64,000 nucleotides of DNA from Semisulcospira habei (Eukaryota > Mollusca > Gastropoda > Semisulcospiridae). Location: NCBI GenBank assembly GCA_036245525.1, contig BTPG01000004.1:52221960-52285959 (forward strand). The letters are read 5' to 3'. This document shows positions 1-12,029 of the stretch, piece after piece. The notes below the pieces were generated by a model, which was not told where the DNA came from, did not search any database, and saw nothing but the letters and a program-made list of their open reading frames with translations. The position numbers and the translations under genes are program-made. Positions within the stretch are counted from its first letter, which is position 1, and each line of letters begins with the position of its first letter.

Positions 1-154
1 TCCTCAGTGAGTGCGCTTACACTGCGGGCATTGTCTGGCTTGAAAATGAAACGCTTTGTGAACATATCTATGAGTTTTTATGGCCATTTTCAACGACTGA
101 ATTTGTCAAGTACTCACAGAGAAAGATATGAGTAAAGGGGCCAGGCCCATGTCA

Positions 155-220
155 TCAAGAGGCATAGATTCTCATGTGCCCCTGCAACTGCAGAGGCTCA
201 TGAAAATCTATGTCTCTCGC
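155..220. mobile_element. Family A core, diverged
   Basis: CAAGAGGCATAGATTCTCAT ... CTCATGAAAATCTATGTCTC. Confidence 0.6.
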
Positions 221-434
221 AAATGAAATGGAAGATTGATTCTGCTGTGTCCGGGAAGATCATCAAAGGGAGATGACGCTGACGGAGCAACTGACAAGAG
301 ACGGGAGTTATCTTCTCGCCAGGTAATGGCTCGTACCGCACGCTCGTCGACCATTTTCACGTCGTATCGGCGAGATCTCGGCCCACAGCGAGACGTGCCC
401 GTCTGTCTTGCGCCTGAATGCTTTCCCAGACAAC

Positions 435-437
<3 letters not shown>

Positions 438-519
<82 letters not shown>
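438..519. repeat. (GA)n microsatellite
   Basis: About 41 GA units. Confidence 0.98.
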
Positions 520-522
<3 letters not shown>

Positions 523-790
523 ATGTACCAAGGATATAATTATATCCCGCTCGACTTTCACAAGACAAAGCCTTCATATACAAACAGATCTGTTACCGAT
601 AGCTTCGTGGCACAATAAATCGCCACGACTGACAAATGTGCAACTTAGTGCACAGGACCCTAATTCCATAATGAGGCACTATAAGCTCAGTGACGACACA
701 TACATATATTGCACAATGGTAGTTTTAAATGCCACTGAGCTAGCGCACAATCTGTGAAATTTCTGTAATGACAGTTTTCGTTTGTTCTAA

Positions 791-847
791 CCCAGTGCGC
801 AAAGGCTATCCGGCCGATGTCGGCCCTATGGCCTTTTGCGCATTGGG
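791..847. mobile_element. Family C hairpin, short form
   Basis: CCCAGTGCGCAAAGGCTATC / GGCCTTTTGCGCATTGGG around CGATGTCGG. Confidence 0.7.
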
Positions 848-1421
848 GACCCTAAATTAGGAGGTTTCGACAGCTAACGCCAAACGAAAGTGTTTCAGTT
901 CAATTTTCTAGCAAAACGTGAGAGAAGCTTTAAATTGTTGTTGTTTTAGTGTTGCTTCAAGCTGTTGGATTTTGTCATGTTGGTCAGTGTAATTTGTGAG
1001 TCTTTTGTTGGTGTCTCTGTAACATGATAGGCAAATGTAGTACACAATAGATTTTCGCAAAGTTTCAAATGCTAGCTGTAACCACGGGGCTATCCCTATC
1101 AAGAAAGAGATGGACAGATACGCGCGGAAACGTCAGATGGTGCCACAGAAAGACATTGTTTTCCCTTTGTTTTCACAGTTTTACGTTGTTTTCACTGAGT
1201 GCCCCAGCACCAAACATGTCAGTAATGGACTCCCTCCTCTTTCAACACCGCTCTTGAAAAGTTGTCAGTGTCAGCCCTCTACTGAAATATACCCGTCGTG
1301 TCAACAGCACGCAAAAATGCCATCATCGCCTCCTCCCTAGTATCATTGTTTCCAACCAACAAGCGAAGGGCGATTGTACTTTTTGGTTGACAGTTTGTCA
1401 GCAAGTCCACTCAGTCCGTCT
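848..1421. other. No gene or repeat recognised
   Basis: Moderately AT-rich sequence; short ORFs lack any domain or splice context. Confidence 0.5.
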
Positions 1422-1487
1422 GCAAGAGGCATAGACTCTCATGAGACCCTGCCTTCGCAGGGTCTCATGAGAATCTATGCCTCTTGC
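1422..1487. mobile_element. Family A core
   Basis: GCAAGAGGCATAGACTCTCA with exact-length inverted arm GAGAATCTATGCCTCTTGC. Confidence 0.75.
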
Positions 1488-1769
1488 TGGCCCATATCCA
1501 TCTTCAAATTGAGGAAGCGATCTCACTTGAGTGAGACGACGCCGCACTCTCTGATACATACCAACATCTGGCGAAACATTTATGTGGTACCGCCACAGTC
1601 AACTTCAGTAGGTGCCTTCATTCGCAGACACCGAAAACTTCCTCCGTCTACAGATCATAGATACCAGTGGGACTGATCTTTGCAAGAAACGACAGGAGAT
1701 CGCAATAACTCCTGCGTTCTGCGTAAAAAGCCGGCATCTACACAGAAGATATTTTATATCGCCTCTTAT

Positions 1770-1772
<3 letters not shown>

Positions 1773-1812
<40 letters not shown>
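1773..1812. repeat. (GA)n microsatellite
   Basis: About 20 GA units. Confidence 0.97.
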
Positions 1813-1814
<2 letters not shown>

Positions 1815-2024
1815 CTTGGTTCTGCATTGAGACTGTGGTTGCTTTCAGGACTTTGGCTTTCGGGTCTCTTGTTTTACTGCTAATGTTATAGCACTAAAGT
1901 TTTGCATGCATACGAGAAATGGCTGAGTACATCTGTGCATATCATATATCTCTAGAGGACTAACACAAATGCTCTGTCAATTTACGTGCCTTCCAAATTA
2001 TTCTTACAATGCAGCCGTTAGGAA

Positions 2025-2079
2025 CCAATGCGCCAAAGGCCATCGGGCCGACGTCGGCCCGATGGCCTTTTGCGCATTG
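2025..2079. mobile_element. Family C hairpin, short form
   Basis: CCAATGCGCCAAAGGCCATC / GATGGCCTTTTGCGCATTG meet at GGGCCGACGTCGGCCC. Confidence 0.75.
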
Positions 2080-2422
2080 TCTATGTATGTACGTAACACA
2101 ATATCCCGCTACCGTCTTTTGCACGGTCTGCTGGCGTCTCTGTTCCGGTGAAAGTTCGGAAACTCGGCCAACAATAGCCGTTCCTTAGAAATCTGAAGTA
2201 GGTAAAAGCTGTGCGTGTTTCAACAGAAACAGTGAATGAAAAGTATGATAGTGCGGGCTCAGTTTACAACCACTGTCAGCGTCCAAAGACTCGCAGTATT
2301 TGACCTACTTCTGATTCGCAGAACGCTTCTCCTCTAGCGGGAAGTCCATCCGCCGACCATGATCTACCGACACCATGGGAACAACAACAACAACTGCCGT
2401 TAGCTTTGAAAACAAAATAAGG

Positions 2423-2515
2423 TTAAGCCTTTGGCTGTCGGTAACGTTTTTTGTCTTTAGGAACCATCGCGAAAAGAAAAGCGCGACCGACATACAAAGG
2501 GTTAAAACTAGGACC
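2423..2515. mobile_element. Family E element, diverged
   Basis: TTAAGCCTTTGGCTGTCGG ... CCGACATACAAAGGGTTAA. Confidence 0.6.
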
Positions 2516-2520
2516 TAGCC

Positions 2521-2734
2521 TTAACTCATTCTACCCCAGACACACCACAGCAGGATAAGGATCCACCATGATAGTTCAAGAGTGATGCCAGAATAGCTTG
2601 GCGCCTACGGGCGCCAAGCTATTCTGGCATCACCCTTGAACTATCATGGTCGATCTGTGTCCTGCACTGCAATGCAGTCTTGAGAGGACAGGGGCAAAAT
2701 TTAAGGATTTTGGTGTTGGGGTAGAATGAGTTAA
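2521..2734. mobile_element. Family B hairpin element, full length (type B1 ends)
   Basis: TTAACTCATTCTACCCC at the left and GGGGTAGAATGAGTTAA at the right are exact inverted termini. The central hairpin is built on ATAGTTCAAG, CCAGAATAGCTTGGCGCC and their complements. TTAA at both ends suggests a piggyBac-type nonautonomous element. Confidence 0.8.
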
Positions 2735-3659
2735 CCATATACTGTCTTTCTTGGTCTATTAGTGTAATAGATTCAAGATTAAAGATTGTATTGTCCCAAA
2801 TGGGATATTCTTGTTACAGCTCACATCTCATAAAAGAAAGAGGTAAAAGGGTTAGTAAGGAACATAATATAAAATGAGACCGATGAAGAATACAACCACT
2901 TGCATATCACGCAAAACATTGCAATATTCACAGGTGCCCAAAATTATTTTGAATTTTCATCATTGTTTTGAGGAGGTGCCAACGGTCTGGGCAACATTTT
3001 ACAATATTTGTGCTGCATGAAAAGTGACGGACTGGTCGTGGGTACGCAGCGCAGTGAGTTATGGTTGTAAACTTAGTGCCAGGTGTGACCCGCCTCACGA
3101 GAGTTCATGATCATTATCACACCCGTCTAATGATCTTCCTGACCTGGTAGGGTTACCCCGCAAAATGGCACGCCCAGGTAAGTTTAACCCGTATCATTCG
3201 AAAAACACCAATGTGTGAAATAAGTTTGACTAAAATAGTTCAAGGGTAGTGCCAGAATAGCTTGGCGCCTCTAGGAACTAGAACGTGACCCTTGAACTAA
3301 AACCATTGGTCTATATCCTTATCTGTAAGTAGTATAATGTAGCTTGCATATAGCCTCAGTGTGATATGGGTTAACTCAGTCTCACCCCTCCCCTACTCCC
3401 TCTCCCCTCCCTCAATACCACCCCCAATTATGTGCACGTCTACTCCTCCCCCTCCCCCCCCCTCTTCCCTTCCCCTTCCCACCTCCATCTCTCACATCAT
3501 CACCCTCCCTCTGCCCCTGCCCGCGAGTATCATTCATCACTGCGGTAATTTGTTTGTGCTTGCCACCATAGGCTGTCATACTCCTTTCCCCTTGTACCAC
3601 GCGAGGCTTAACCCTGACGCCTTCGTGGGTATGAGGAACACACGTAAATAAATCCATAT
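2735..3659. other. Unassigned sequence around a family B remnant
   Basis: Contains ATTGTATTGTCCCAAATGGG (a common LINE-tail-like phrase) near 2788 and a pyrimidine-rich block at 3380-3530. No gene seen. Confidence 0.4.
3232..3302. mobile_element. Family B core, deleted right arm
   Basis: ATAGTTCAAGGGTAGTGCCA and GAATAGCTTGGCGCCTCTAG are followed by a shortened arm ending GACCCTTGAACTA. Confidence 0.6.
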
Positions 3660-3725
3660 GCAAGAGGCATAGATCCTCATGAGCCCCCGCAATTGCGGGG
3701 GCTCATGAGGATCTATGCCTCTTGC
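3660..3725. mobile_element. Family A core, perfect 66-bp palindrome
   Basis: GCAAGAGGCATAGATCCTCA + TGAGCCCCCGCAA and its exact complement. Best consensus copy of the core. Confidence 0.85.
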
Positions 3726-4064
3726 AGAAGGATCTCAAAAATATAGTCCCTTATAGTCACAGTATGCGCGGATGAGTTCCCCGCATGCCCGTCGCCTCCC
3801 AGACATATGTCCACCAAATGAACGTCAGCAGAATTATGTCGTGTCGTCATGAGTCCTGGGCGACCACGTTGTCAGGACATACTTTCTTAAGAGGCAGAAG
3901 GAGGCTGGAACTAGCGCGTGCATGACTGCGCTAGACATTCCGCCGCAACACACGCGCGCGTGCGCTTGTCAAGATATCGGCGTCCGCAAGTGAAAGGTAT
4001 GCTGCAACGTCTTCGCTGGAACTCCCGAAGCTTACTTCCAGGAACGCGGAAGTAATGCCGATAA

Positions 4065-4129
4065 CAAAAGGCACAGATCTTCATGACCTCGTGCAATTAC
4101 GGGGATCCTTGAGGATCTATACCTTTCGT
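4065..4129. mobile_element. Family A core, diverged
   Basis: CAAAAGGCACAGATCTTCAT ... TGAGGATCTATACCTTTCG. Confidence 0.55.
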
Positions 4130-4518
4130 AGATGAGTGGATTTTCGCTGTAGGAGAGTCCTTAATAGGTTAGTTTATGACATACAGCACGCGCCTATGTT
4201 TTGGTACCTTGTCGGCGTATTTGGTACATGTCCGTGATAAGCTTTTCTCTGGCCTTGATTAGGCAGGCTAAATTGGGTGGATCTGCTCGCTCCATCCTGA
4301 GCTCAGCTCAATCAAGAAATTACATTTTGTTCGCAGATGTGTCCAAGAACAGGTTGTTAGTGTAGGTGTTTGTTTGTTTTGGAGTTTTTTCTCGGAAGAT
4401 CAGGGTAGACCTATCAAAAAGCTCTGACCGAACACACTCTGCTCAATTCTAGACAACCATGCATATCAACCCGCAAAGCACTCACACATGCTACAACAGT
4501 ATGTGGACCGACCATCAG

Positions 4519-4600
4519 AGATAGTTCAAGTGTGCTGTCGGAATAGCTTGGCGCCTGTAGGCGCCAAGCTACTCCGACGCCACCCTTGAACTAGTCTATC
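4519..4600. mobile_element. Family B core
   Basis: GATAGTTCAAGTGTGCTGTC through GGCGCCTGTAGGCGCC to CCACCCTTGAACTAG. Outer ends not clear. Confidence 0.65.
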
Positions 4601-4660
4601 AGGATTAATCTGTCTCCGAAACTGCGACGCAGAAATAAAATCTTTAAAAAGCCGTCTTTA

Positions 4661-4770
<110 letters not shown>

Positions 4771-5200
4771 TTCATCCTCAGGATGTTAATAGTTAATAAC
4801 ATGATGATTTTACTTGGCCCGGCAAGGGAAGGAAGATGTTTAAGCTTAGGCTCCTACACAAAAATCTTGCTTGTGATCAAAAGCATGTCAGACGACACAG
4901 TCTTTGTAGTGGCATGTTTTAAAAACACCTGAATGATCCGCTGCATTGCTGACCGCATTTCAAGTTTCTGCTTTGGCATATTTTTGTCAATAGTGTCAGA
5001 GAAGGTCAACTGTGTGGTCTGCTACAAAGACCTTGCAGTATCCACAAATATCGTCCGCATTTCTTGACCATGTAAACGTCTGCAGCTGGTATCATGTCGT
5101 GTATTATTGAAGATTGGCAAATAGAGCTCTTGCAATTATTGCTGATCAACCAACATCAGGTACTCTGTCAGCTAAACAGCACCTATGTGCAACTTAGGGA

Positions 5201-5414
5201 CTAATCCCCCTTCACTATCAACGGTAGGCGCACATCAGATTGTGTATAAAAAATGATCGTAGATTCAGCGTCAAAGGAACGTGGATCATACAATGTGGTT
5301 TTAGCAAGAGGCATAGATCCTCATGAGCCCCCGCAACTGCGGGGGCTCATGAGGATCTATGCCTCTTGCAGTTGGGTTGGGTTCAGTTTCTCTTTGCAGT
5401 GAACGGGTTAAAAA
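5201..5414. mobile_element. Family A element with both outer ends
   Basis: Core at 5304-5369. The right end reads TTGCAGTGAACGGGTTAA; the left, TAATCCCCCTTCACTATC, is a decayed form of TTAACCC.TTCACTGCC. Confidence 0.65.
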
Positions 5415-5599
5415 GGAGTTGTTCATAATTCATCAGAGAGGTTAAAGACTAGGCTGCGCCCCTTTGTGGTAAGGAAAGGCAGTAGGTTGCGCCCCATTTA
5501 TAAGCACGACAAAAGGGACCGTCCTGCTTGATCGCCGTGATCACTACGACATGGGTCCTCACAGCACTCGGACCGGCAATACCGGAGAAGAACCTGGAA

Positions 5600-5685
5600 C
5601 CAGTTGCATAAGCGAGCTTAGTCCTGCTATAGCGGCGCACCTTGCTTAGTGGCTGGTGCAGGACTAAACTCGCTCATGCAACTGG
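5600..5685. repeat. Imperfect hairpin, unclassified
   Basis: CCAGTTGCATAAGCGAGCTT and AAACTCGCTCATGCAACTGG are inverted, with GTCCTGC/GCAGGAC continuing inward. About 30 bp of loop. Confidence 0.75.
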
Positions 5686-5904
5686 CCCCTGAAGCTGTGA
5701 TCTCAGTGATGCAACACTTTGCGAGTTAGAAGTGTACAAACTCATGATCCTTGGCGACTGCAAGGATACGCAAATCGCAGATGGTGTTGGATAGATGAAT
5801 GTTTGAAGTCCGTGCAATGTTTGACTTCTGATTTAGTTCAAAATGGCGGGGGGGGGGGAGGGAGGAGGGGGGGTTCTATACTCCAATTAAATACAGCTGA
5901 TCTA

Positions 5905-5992
5905 TAATAATAATAATTACGGTATTTATAATGCGCTTATCTTATAATAATTATAACTCTAAGCGCGCACTCACAACTCGCGCACGCTTTAG
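5905..5992 (-). repeat. L2-like LINE 3' tail, antisense
   Basis: (AAT)n, then ACGGTATTTATAATGCGCTT and CTCTAAGCGCGCACTCACAA: the reverse complement of the tail at 24775-24845. Confidence 0.65.
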
Positions 5993-6402
5993 GCAATGAC
6001 TCACGTACCACAAATACATTGCGACAGTCAGCTTGCGGTGGCCGGGGAGTGTGGTGATGTTATAGTGCTAGAACTGTTACTACTGTCTGTGCTTGTCTAA
6101 ATGTAGGCCTATTGCGTTAGCGGGATCAATTGGTTTCAATGAACAGCTCATGATTTCATTGATTACCAATTAGCCGTCTCTACACATGACGGCGTAATGT
6201 CATAAATCGTTGTTATGGCGGGGATGACCAGCATGATTATGACCCCTTCCGGTCTTGGTCTTTGTGGCCGACGGTTGGGAATTGCAAGGTCTAGAAAAAC
6301 ATTCTGACCATGATAACGAAAACTAACGCCAGTATCTGATCCCTGACCGAAAATCCGACCATCCACTAAGCCGGCACTAGAAACACCGGTGTAAATGATA
6401 TC

Positions 6403-6444
6403 GACAAAAGGCAAATTGTGGGGCTCATGAAGAACTATGCTTGT
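6403..6444. mobile_element. Family A core remnant
   Basis: Mainly the right arm GGGGCTCATGAAGAACTATG. Confidence 0.4.
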
Positions 6445-6737
6445 AGATGAGCCTTGTTTGCTCTTTCAGTGTGTCGGATTGGCCTAAATAGAAAATCGTC
6501 ACAGCTGCCAACAGGTGACATGCGCGCAAGAATATCACCCTGCGTGGTCAGACAACAGAGAGCGGTCTCCTCAAGTTTTTTCTCCACGCATCACCAGGGG
6601 GCGTCTGTCAGCAGCCGCACGCAGTTCCGGCAAGGGAAACAACCTCACCTGTTTTCATGACCCGTGTTCGGCACCCCGCTATGCACACCTTCGTGCAGCC
6701 GTTGTAAAGACTGTCCGTTGACAAATCATTGCCCTCT

Positions 6738-6808
6738 GCAAGAGGCACAAATCTCCATGAGCTCCTGCAGCGATGCTGCATGAGCTCACGAGGATCTGTG
6801 CCTCTTGC
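6738..6808. mobile_element. Family A core
   Basis: GCAAGAGGCACAAATCTCCA ... GAGGATCTGTGCCTCTTGC with a CTGCAGCGATGCTGCA centre. Confidence 0.65.
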
Positions 6809-7906
6809 GTGCTGGTAAGGAACATAATTGTTTTATTTGTCTTTCCGGCTCAGACAGAGGATGCCCTGGGCTATAGCGGGTCCATCGTTTTTTGCTGAAG
6901 TTCCTTGGGGACCAGTCTGTCAGCAAGTGTAGCTGTGTGCTGGCTACAAACCACAGACTGTGACTAGAAACCACAATCAGCACTAAAATCAACACAAACA
7001 CCCGCAGACTAAGCTCAAATACGTCCACATCATTTACGACTGACTGAAACTTACAAAATAAACACACCAATGGTCTGCGTAATCTGTTTAGCAACAATAT
7101 ATAGAAACACATTCTAGAATTGTATTCGGCTTTTAACCTTAACCATACCCCCCCCCCCCCTTTCCACACACCCCTTCCCACTCGACCCCACCCCCAGCTC
7201 CCAACCCCGACACCTCCACCCCTAAAACAACATCAATTTCAATCATTTCAAAGCCATGATACCCTCAGTCAAAGCGTTGTAAACAACAAAATTGTGTTCG
7301 TAATTTCAATTTACAAGGAATTATCGTATTTGAGACCGCAAGATATCTTTTTACTTAGAAAAATTAAGATTTTATAACCCGCGCATATTTCGGTATGGAG
7401 TTTTATGAAAATATGTTGCCTGAATTTCTTCAAGGTTGTTTGGCAGAGTCTTTCTTGCCATCGCGATTCCTACAGGAATTACAATAACAGAAAAGACTCT
7501 GATATCAAGAAAAAGTCTGGTAAGACCTTCAATAAAGCTAAAAAAAAATATTACAACGCATTCATCGTTTGTCTGGAGGGCCGTCCTCGAACAATCGACT
7601 GCAGAAGGTTCGTTTACGGCTTTCTTTCAGTCCGCAATTCTCTTTGTAACTATTCCATCCTGATTTGCATTCCAGTGCCAGTGAGTCATGCAGTCGCATC
7701 TGACTTAAGATACCATTAATTTCCATACAGAAAAGCGGGCCTATGAAGAAAAACCAGTCAGCACTATCAATTATGGAGCTGGAAAAGAGATGTGAACCCG
7801 ATGGGGTGAAAAGATGACACCCTCATTAGCTTTTTCAGGGAACGTGAATGCCATCAGATACCAAGGGAAACACTAAAGTTGGTCTTAGTACACAGACAAC
7901 CCAACC

Positions 7907-7954
7907 GCAAGAGGCTTAGATTCTCATGGGCCCATGAGAATCTATGCCTCTTGC
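7907..7954. mobile_element. Family A core, shortened centre
   Basis: GCAAGAGGCTTAGATTCTCA meets TGAGAATCTATGCCTCTTGC through TGGGCCCA; the C5/G5 part is gone. Confidence 0.7.
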
Positions 7955-8342
7955 TGACTCAACACACAATGGTAGCAGTTATCATAATTTTTGTTTTAAT
8001 TTACTGAGACGCTCGGCCATCGTGGAATTCAAAAGTTGTGATCAGCTCATGGTCAGGCTCAGTGGCATATTCTGTTTCAGTGAGAGAGTTCATGTTTCGG
8101 CTCCACTGACTATTTCCAGCGAGAAAATTATATCAAAAGAAAAAAAAATAAGATAATGGAGCCAACAAAAATCAGAATGTAGGCTTACATTTGTTTCCGT
8201 CAGCCTGAATGCGAACGTATTTTTTCCCTTCGGATTTTATTCCTTAACATCTGTATTGTCCCTTTTCCCACGAGGGGAAAGGGGGGGGGTGGTTAGGGGT
8301 GGAGGGGGATTCGGGCTGCTTTCCTCGGTTTTCAACATTTCA

Positions 8343-8512
8343 GACGCGTTGCCCTCTAGGGTATACATACGGTGCTAACGAGACCTTCAGGGTGGGGACA
8401 AGATGTAAAACAAGATGTGAAGATGGACACAGATTGAGGGCAGTTTGTTGTTGTCGCTGTCACGTCTGTCCCGAGAGGGACCCCGGTTTGTTGTCAGTGA
8501 GAGATCGCGGAT
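8343..8512 (+). CDS. Possible cysteine-rich (sushi-like) exon
   Basis: After a good acceptor (GGTTTTCAACATTTCAG) the frame reads TRCPLGYTYGANETFRVGTR then CKTRCEDGHRL, which resembles part of a complement control protein (sushi) module: CP, a G-x-F segment, C-x-x-x-C and a G-x-x-L turn. The frame continues through CCCRCHVCPERD to a donor-like TG|GTGAGC. The second half does not look like a proper sushi module and no partner exon was found. This may be a chance match or a decayed host exon. Confidence 0.2.
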
Positions 8513-8584
8513 GGTGAGCAGTCAGTTTAAGATCTTTCAGTCCTGACGCTTTACAAAATGGTATTTGTCGACCAGAACTGATGC

Positions 8585-8752
8585 ATCAATGGTCGTGCCA
8601 GAATAGCTTGACGCTTCTAGACGCCCTTGGACTGTCATAGTCTCTAGAACTAAAATGCTATTTGTCGACCAGGATACTTCAATGGTGGTGCCAGAATAGC
8701 TTGGCGCCTCTAGGCGCCAAGCTATTCTGGCACCACCCTTGAACTGCCATAA
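8585..8752. mobile_element. Two family B cores in tandem
   Basis: A shortened core at 8587-8640 and a complete one at 8668-8752, both preceded by ATTTGTCGACCAG. This suggests a local duplication of an element. Confidence 0.65.
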
Positions 8753-9076
8753 TCGTTCTGTCTCTTGAGCTGTTAACGCAGCCGTCTTCGGAGGAGCAAT
8801 GCCAAATTTCGGAAATTTGACCTTATAAGGGTCAAAGTATTAAAGGACACCAACTCAACCCCCTGTGATCTCCTCCGTATAACGTACACCTAAGTATGTG
8901 TGGTTGTTGGAATTAAATCCCTACGAGGAGTAGTGTCGAACAATCGGATGTAAAGGCTCATTAGAATGTGTGCCTGTTGCATACTAACCCAGTACATCCT
9001 GAGGCTGAACGTTTTAAACTGCGCTATTTGTCGTACGAAGATCGCATTACACATAAGGAAATAGATCAACCATTTA

Positions 9077-9152
9077 AGTTCAAGTGTGGTGCCAGAATAG
9101 CTTGGCGCCTCAGGCGCCAAGCTATTCTGGCACCACACTTGAACTATCATAG
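9077..9152. mobile_element. Family B core
   Basis: AGTTCAAGTGTGGTGCCAGA ... GGCGCCTCAGGCGCC ... CACACTTGAACTATCAT, arms nearly exact. Confidence 0.7.
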
Positions 9153-9731
9153 ACCAAATTTATTTCAAGCAATAGTGTATCAGGATGAAAAGGGTTATGG
9201 GAAGTCTTGCAGGCTGAGATCAAGAAAAACATATACTGCTTAGGGATGGAATTGGATTGAAGTATTGGAGTTCGTGAATATCCGAGGTTATCTGACTCCT
9301 GCAGGTGGAGCGAACTGGCGGCAGTCGGTAAGGTGGTCCCCCCAGGAGAGGCGGAGTGCCCTGCATGACTCACAGTGTTCGCAGTTCGTTTCCCGTGTGC
9401 GAAAACACCTGAAGAAAATGGTATATTTGTTTGTGCAATGTAGCGACTTCGCTTTTCACCTGCAGGTGGGCCTGAGCAAAAACAGCCGTAACTTGGTGGT
9501 GGACGGGGGCGGTGTTTGCGGTGATGAAGATGGTACCAGTAAAGCTACTTATTGTAAGCCTAATGATGTGCATAGTGAATTTTACATACAAAATTATTGT
9601 ATTAATATTTGGCCTTTTCTGCCAGTGGTCGGAGACTGTGTTTTTGAAATCCTTTTATATTTTTTAAAAACTTTAAGACAGCGCCAAAGGACCGCAAGGG
9701 AATGATAAAAAATATATAAAAAAGAAGTATC

Positions 9732-9798
9732 AGCAAAAGGCATACATCTTCATGAGGCCCCACATTTGCTAGGGTCTATGAGGATCTATATCTTTTGC
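9732..9798. mobile_element. Family A core, diverged
   Basis: GCAAAAGGCATACATCTTCA ... TGAGGATCTATATCTTTTGC. Confidence 0.6.
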
Positions 9799-10022
9799 AT
9801 CTGGATCGTGATCACTTTCTCTCGGCGATGCTGAAGAGGTTGCATGCGAATACGATCAGCTGGTCTTACAATGCACTATTTTTGGCCAGGTGTGAAAATC
9901 ATGGTTTACCGTGGAACATTAATTTTCTCACACAATGTGGAATGCGTCTGCTTAAAGCGAAGACAAAAAGCGGACGATCCATCTACTTCACTCTGCAAGA
10001 AACTAAATAATATGAAAAATGT

Positions 10023-10087
10023 GTGCTGGCCTGTGATTTTGGACCTTACGGCTAAAAGCCGTAAGGTCCAAAATCACAGACCAGCAC
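10023..10087. mobile_element. Family D hairpin
   Basis: GTGCTGGCCTGTGATTTTGG / CCAAAATCACAGACCAGCAC with TTACGGCT/AGCCGTAA at the centre. Confidence 0.75.
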
Positions 10088-10621
10088 AAATCTTAATAAT
10101 CAGTCGCCTCCTTCTAGCCTTTTTTTATTCCATCACTCGCCAAGGAAGTCAGTCAGACTATTCAAATGTTTTACCCCCTCGGCTTAGAAATGAAAAGGTG
10201 ACTGCTAAAATAACTCATCCCGACCCCCCCCCCCCCCTCACCCTACCCGCCAAAGGGGGTTCCAATAAGAGCTGGCAGCTTGTTACTTCATTAGCTTACA
10301 GGTGGGGACCCGTATAATTGCGGCAACCCGAGAAATTTCCCAGTGAACCGCCAATAATGCCGGAGGATGAGCAGGAGTTATCTCCCATCCCAGCAGGCCT
10401 TTGGTAAAGACTTTGATGTTGCGGCCGGAAGAAGAGGGAGGGAGGAATGAGGGGCGACGGAAGGGGTGTGTTATTGCGCCATCTGGCTGCCAGAAACCGA
10501 ATGTATCAAGGTAGAGAACTGTAAAGTTTGTGCATCTGTTGTGGTAATGTTAGTAAGCGGTAGCCCAATACACTCCTCCATAAACGTACGTGAGGGGCAG
10601 AAATTATCTATAGTCTACTCA

Positions 10622-10689
10622 GCAAGAGGATTAGATACTCATGAGCCCCCGCAAAGTGCGGGGGCTTATGAGGATCTATGTCTCTTACA
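10622..10689. mobile_element. Family A core
   Basis: GCAAGAGGATTAGATACTCA ... GCGGGGGCTTATGAGGATCT. Confidence 0.7.
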
Positions 10690-11227
10690 GGTTGTCTGTA
10701 TTCGCAAATTGAGTATGCTCGGACAGATACAGGTAAAACCAGGGTTACTACTCTCGGCTGTCTCCATCAAAGGGTTGTGTGTCAGACTGGAAGACGTAAC
10801 TTCCAAGGTTCAATCGTACATAATTACGACCTTCTTGAAGGACGCTATCCAGCGCCCAAAGAAGATGGGCTCAGTTGCAACTGGTCCAGGTAACAGAATG
10901 ATTCCTGTGATCCTTCCGTGGCCGAAGTTTTTCGGCTTGATCCGTGCAGTTACGGCATAATGCACGTACGCAGATGCGTTTGCTGAGTTAAGTCCCCGTA
11001 TCATTTTTCTGTCGCAGAGGTCCTGCAGTGGCATAGGAAGATTTATGAGGGAAGGTACAGCCCAATCTCACAAAATCAAACAACACGAGGGGGGAGGGGG
11101 CGTTTCATAGTGTGTGCGTGTAACAAAAAGAAAAAGAGAAAAAGCGCCTATATAATAACGGTATTATTATTATTATTATTATTATTAACAAAAGCTGTAC
11201 TGACCAACCTGACTGGCATGACCAAGA

Positions 11228-11300
11228 GGATTGATTGATTGATTGTACATTGCTTAACGTCCCGACAGCAACAAGGCTTTCTCAGGACGTGTCTGCACTG
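11228..11300 (-). repeat. Retroelement 3' tail, antisense
   Basis: (GATT)n, then GTACATTGCTTAACGTCCC: a short repeated tail followed by a TTAACGTCC motif, similar to 63170-63210. Family not identified. Confidence 0.35.
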
Positions 11301-11720
11301 CTTGTGAAAAAAAAAACAACAACAACAGAACATTGAATGTATGTCGCCAGCCGGTCAAATACATTAAATAAACCTAACACATGGGGCCTAAATAAAGCTA
11401 AGACCATTTAGCAACACACATCCAATATCAAGAGCTACAGGCAGTGCAGACAGTATGGAGAGTTTTAAAAAGGCAAATACAGGTGAATGGACAAAGGGAA
11501 GACAGAAACACATGCCCCAGAATAGAGAGAAAAACCCACCCTGTGGGGCTGACCAGGGTGACCCTGGGAACTAAAAAATACCTAACCCCACCCAAGTCCC
11601 CCAGGGCAGACCCGGGTGGGGTATGACCAAGAGGAGGGATGACGCACGTCAAAAAGGCGGCATGGCCAATGGGCACGCTAGTCATACCATTTTCAGAGGA
11701 GCTATTGCCAGGCCATACCT

Positions 11721-12022
11721 GACTTCCCGGGTCCCCACGCAATGATCCGGCACATGTCACTTAGCGGCTCCCCCCTCACCCCCCTCCCCACCAACACCCC
11801 TCCCCACCCCCCCCCCTCCCCACCCACCACCCCTCCTCCCCACTTTTGTAATATCACAAAATTCATGAGCTTTGGATTTCGGACTTCCCGGGGTCCCTAC
11901 GCGATGATCCGGCACGTGTCACTTAGCGGCCCCCCCCCCCACCCCACCCCACCCCACCCCCCCTCCCCCCCCTCCCCTCCACTTTGTTAATATCACAAAA
12001 TGCTTGGGGTTTGGATTTCGGA
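11721..12022. repeat. Two-unit direct repeat of about 161 bp
   Basis: GACTTCCCGGGTCCCCACGC at 11721 recurs as GACTTCCCGGGGTCCCTACG at 11882, each followed by ATGATCCGGCAC, a C-rich block, and ATATCACAAAAT...TTTGGATTTCGGA. Confidence 0.85.
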
Positions 12023-12029
12023 AATAAAA

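Larger units (their letters stand above)
5993..7906. other. Unassigned sequence
   Basis: Holds two family A copies and C-rich blocks near 7147-7210. The minus-strand ORF at 6786-7181 has a hydrophobic stretch but begins in the C-rich block and ends in a family A hairpin, so I do not call it. Confidence 0.4.
9153..12029. other. Unassigned sequence with scattered short repeats
   Basis: Outside the listed hairpins and the direct repeat, 11330-11700 looks like an old retroelement body (low CpG, no ORF). No gene seen. Confidence 0.35.

Noticed and set aside
236..757. 173-residue ORF with a long Arg/Glu repeat
   Set aside because: It is the translation of a (GA)n microsatellite with no domain or splice support.
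6786..7181. 131-residue minus-strand ORF with a hydrophobic segment
   Set aside because: Begins in a C/G-rich simple tract and ends inside a family A hairpin; composition and context argue against a gene.
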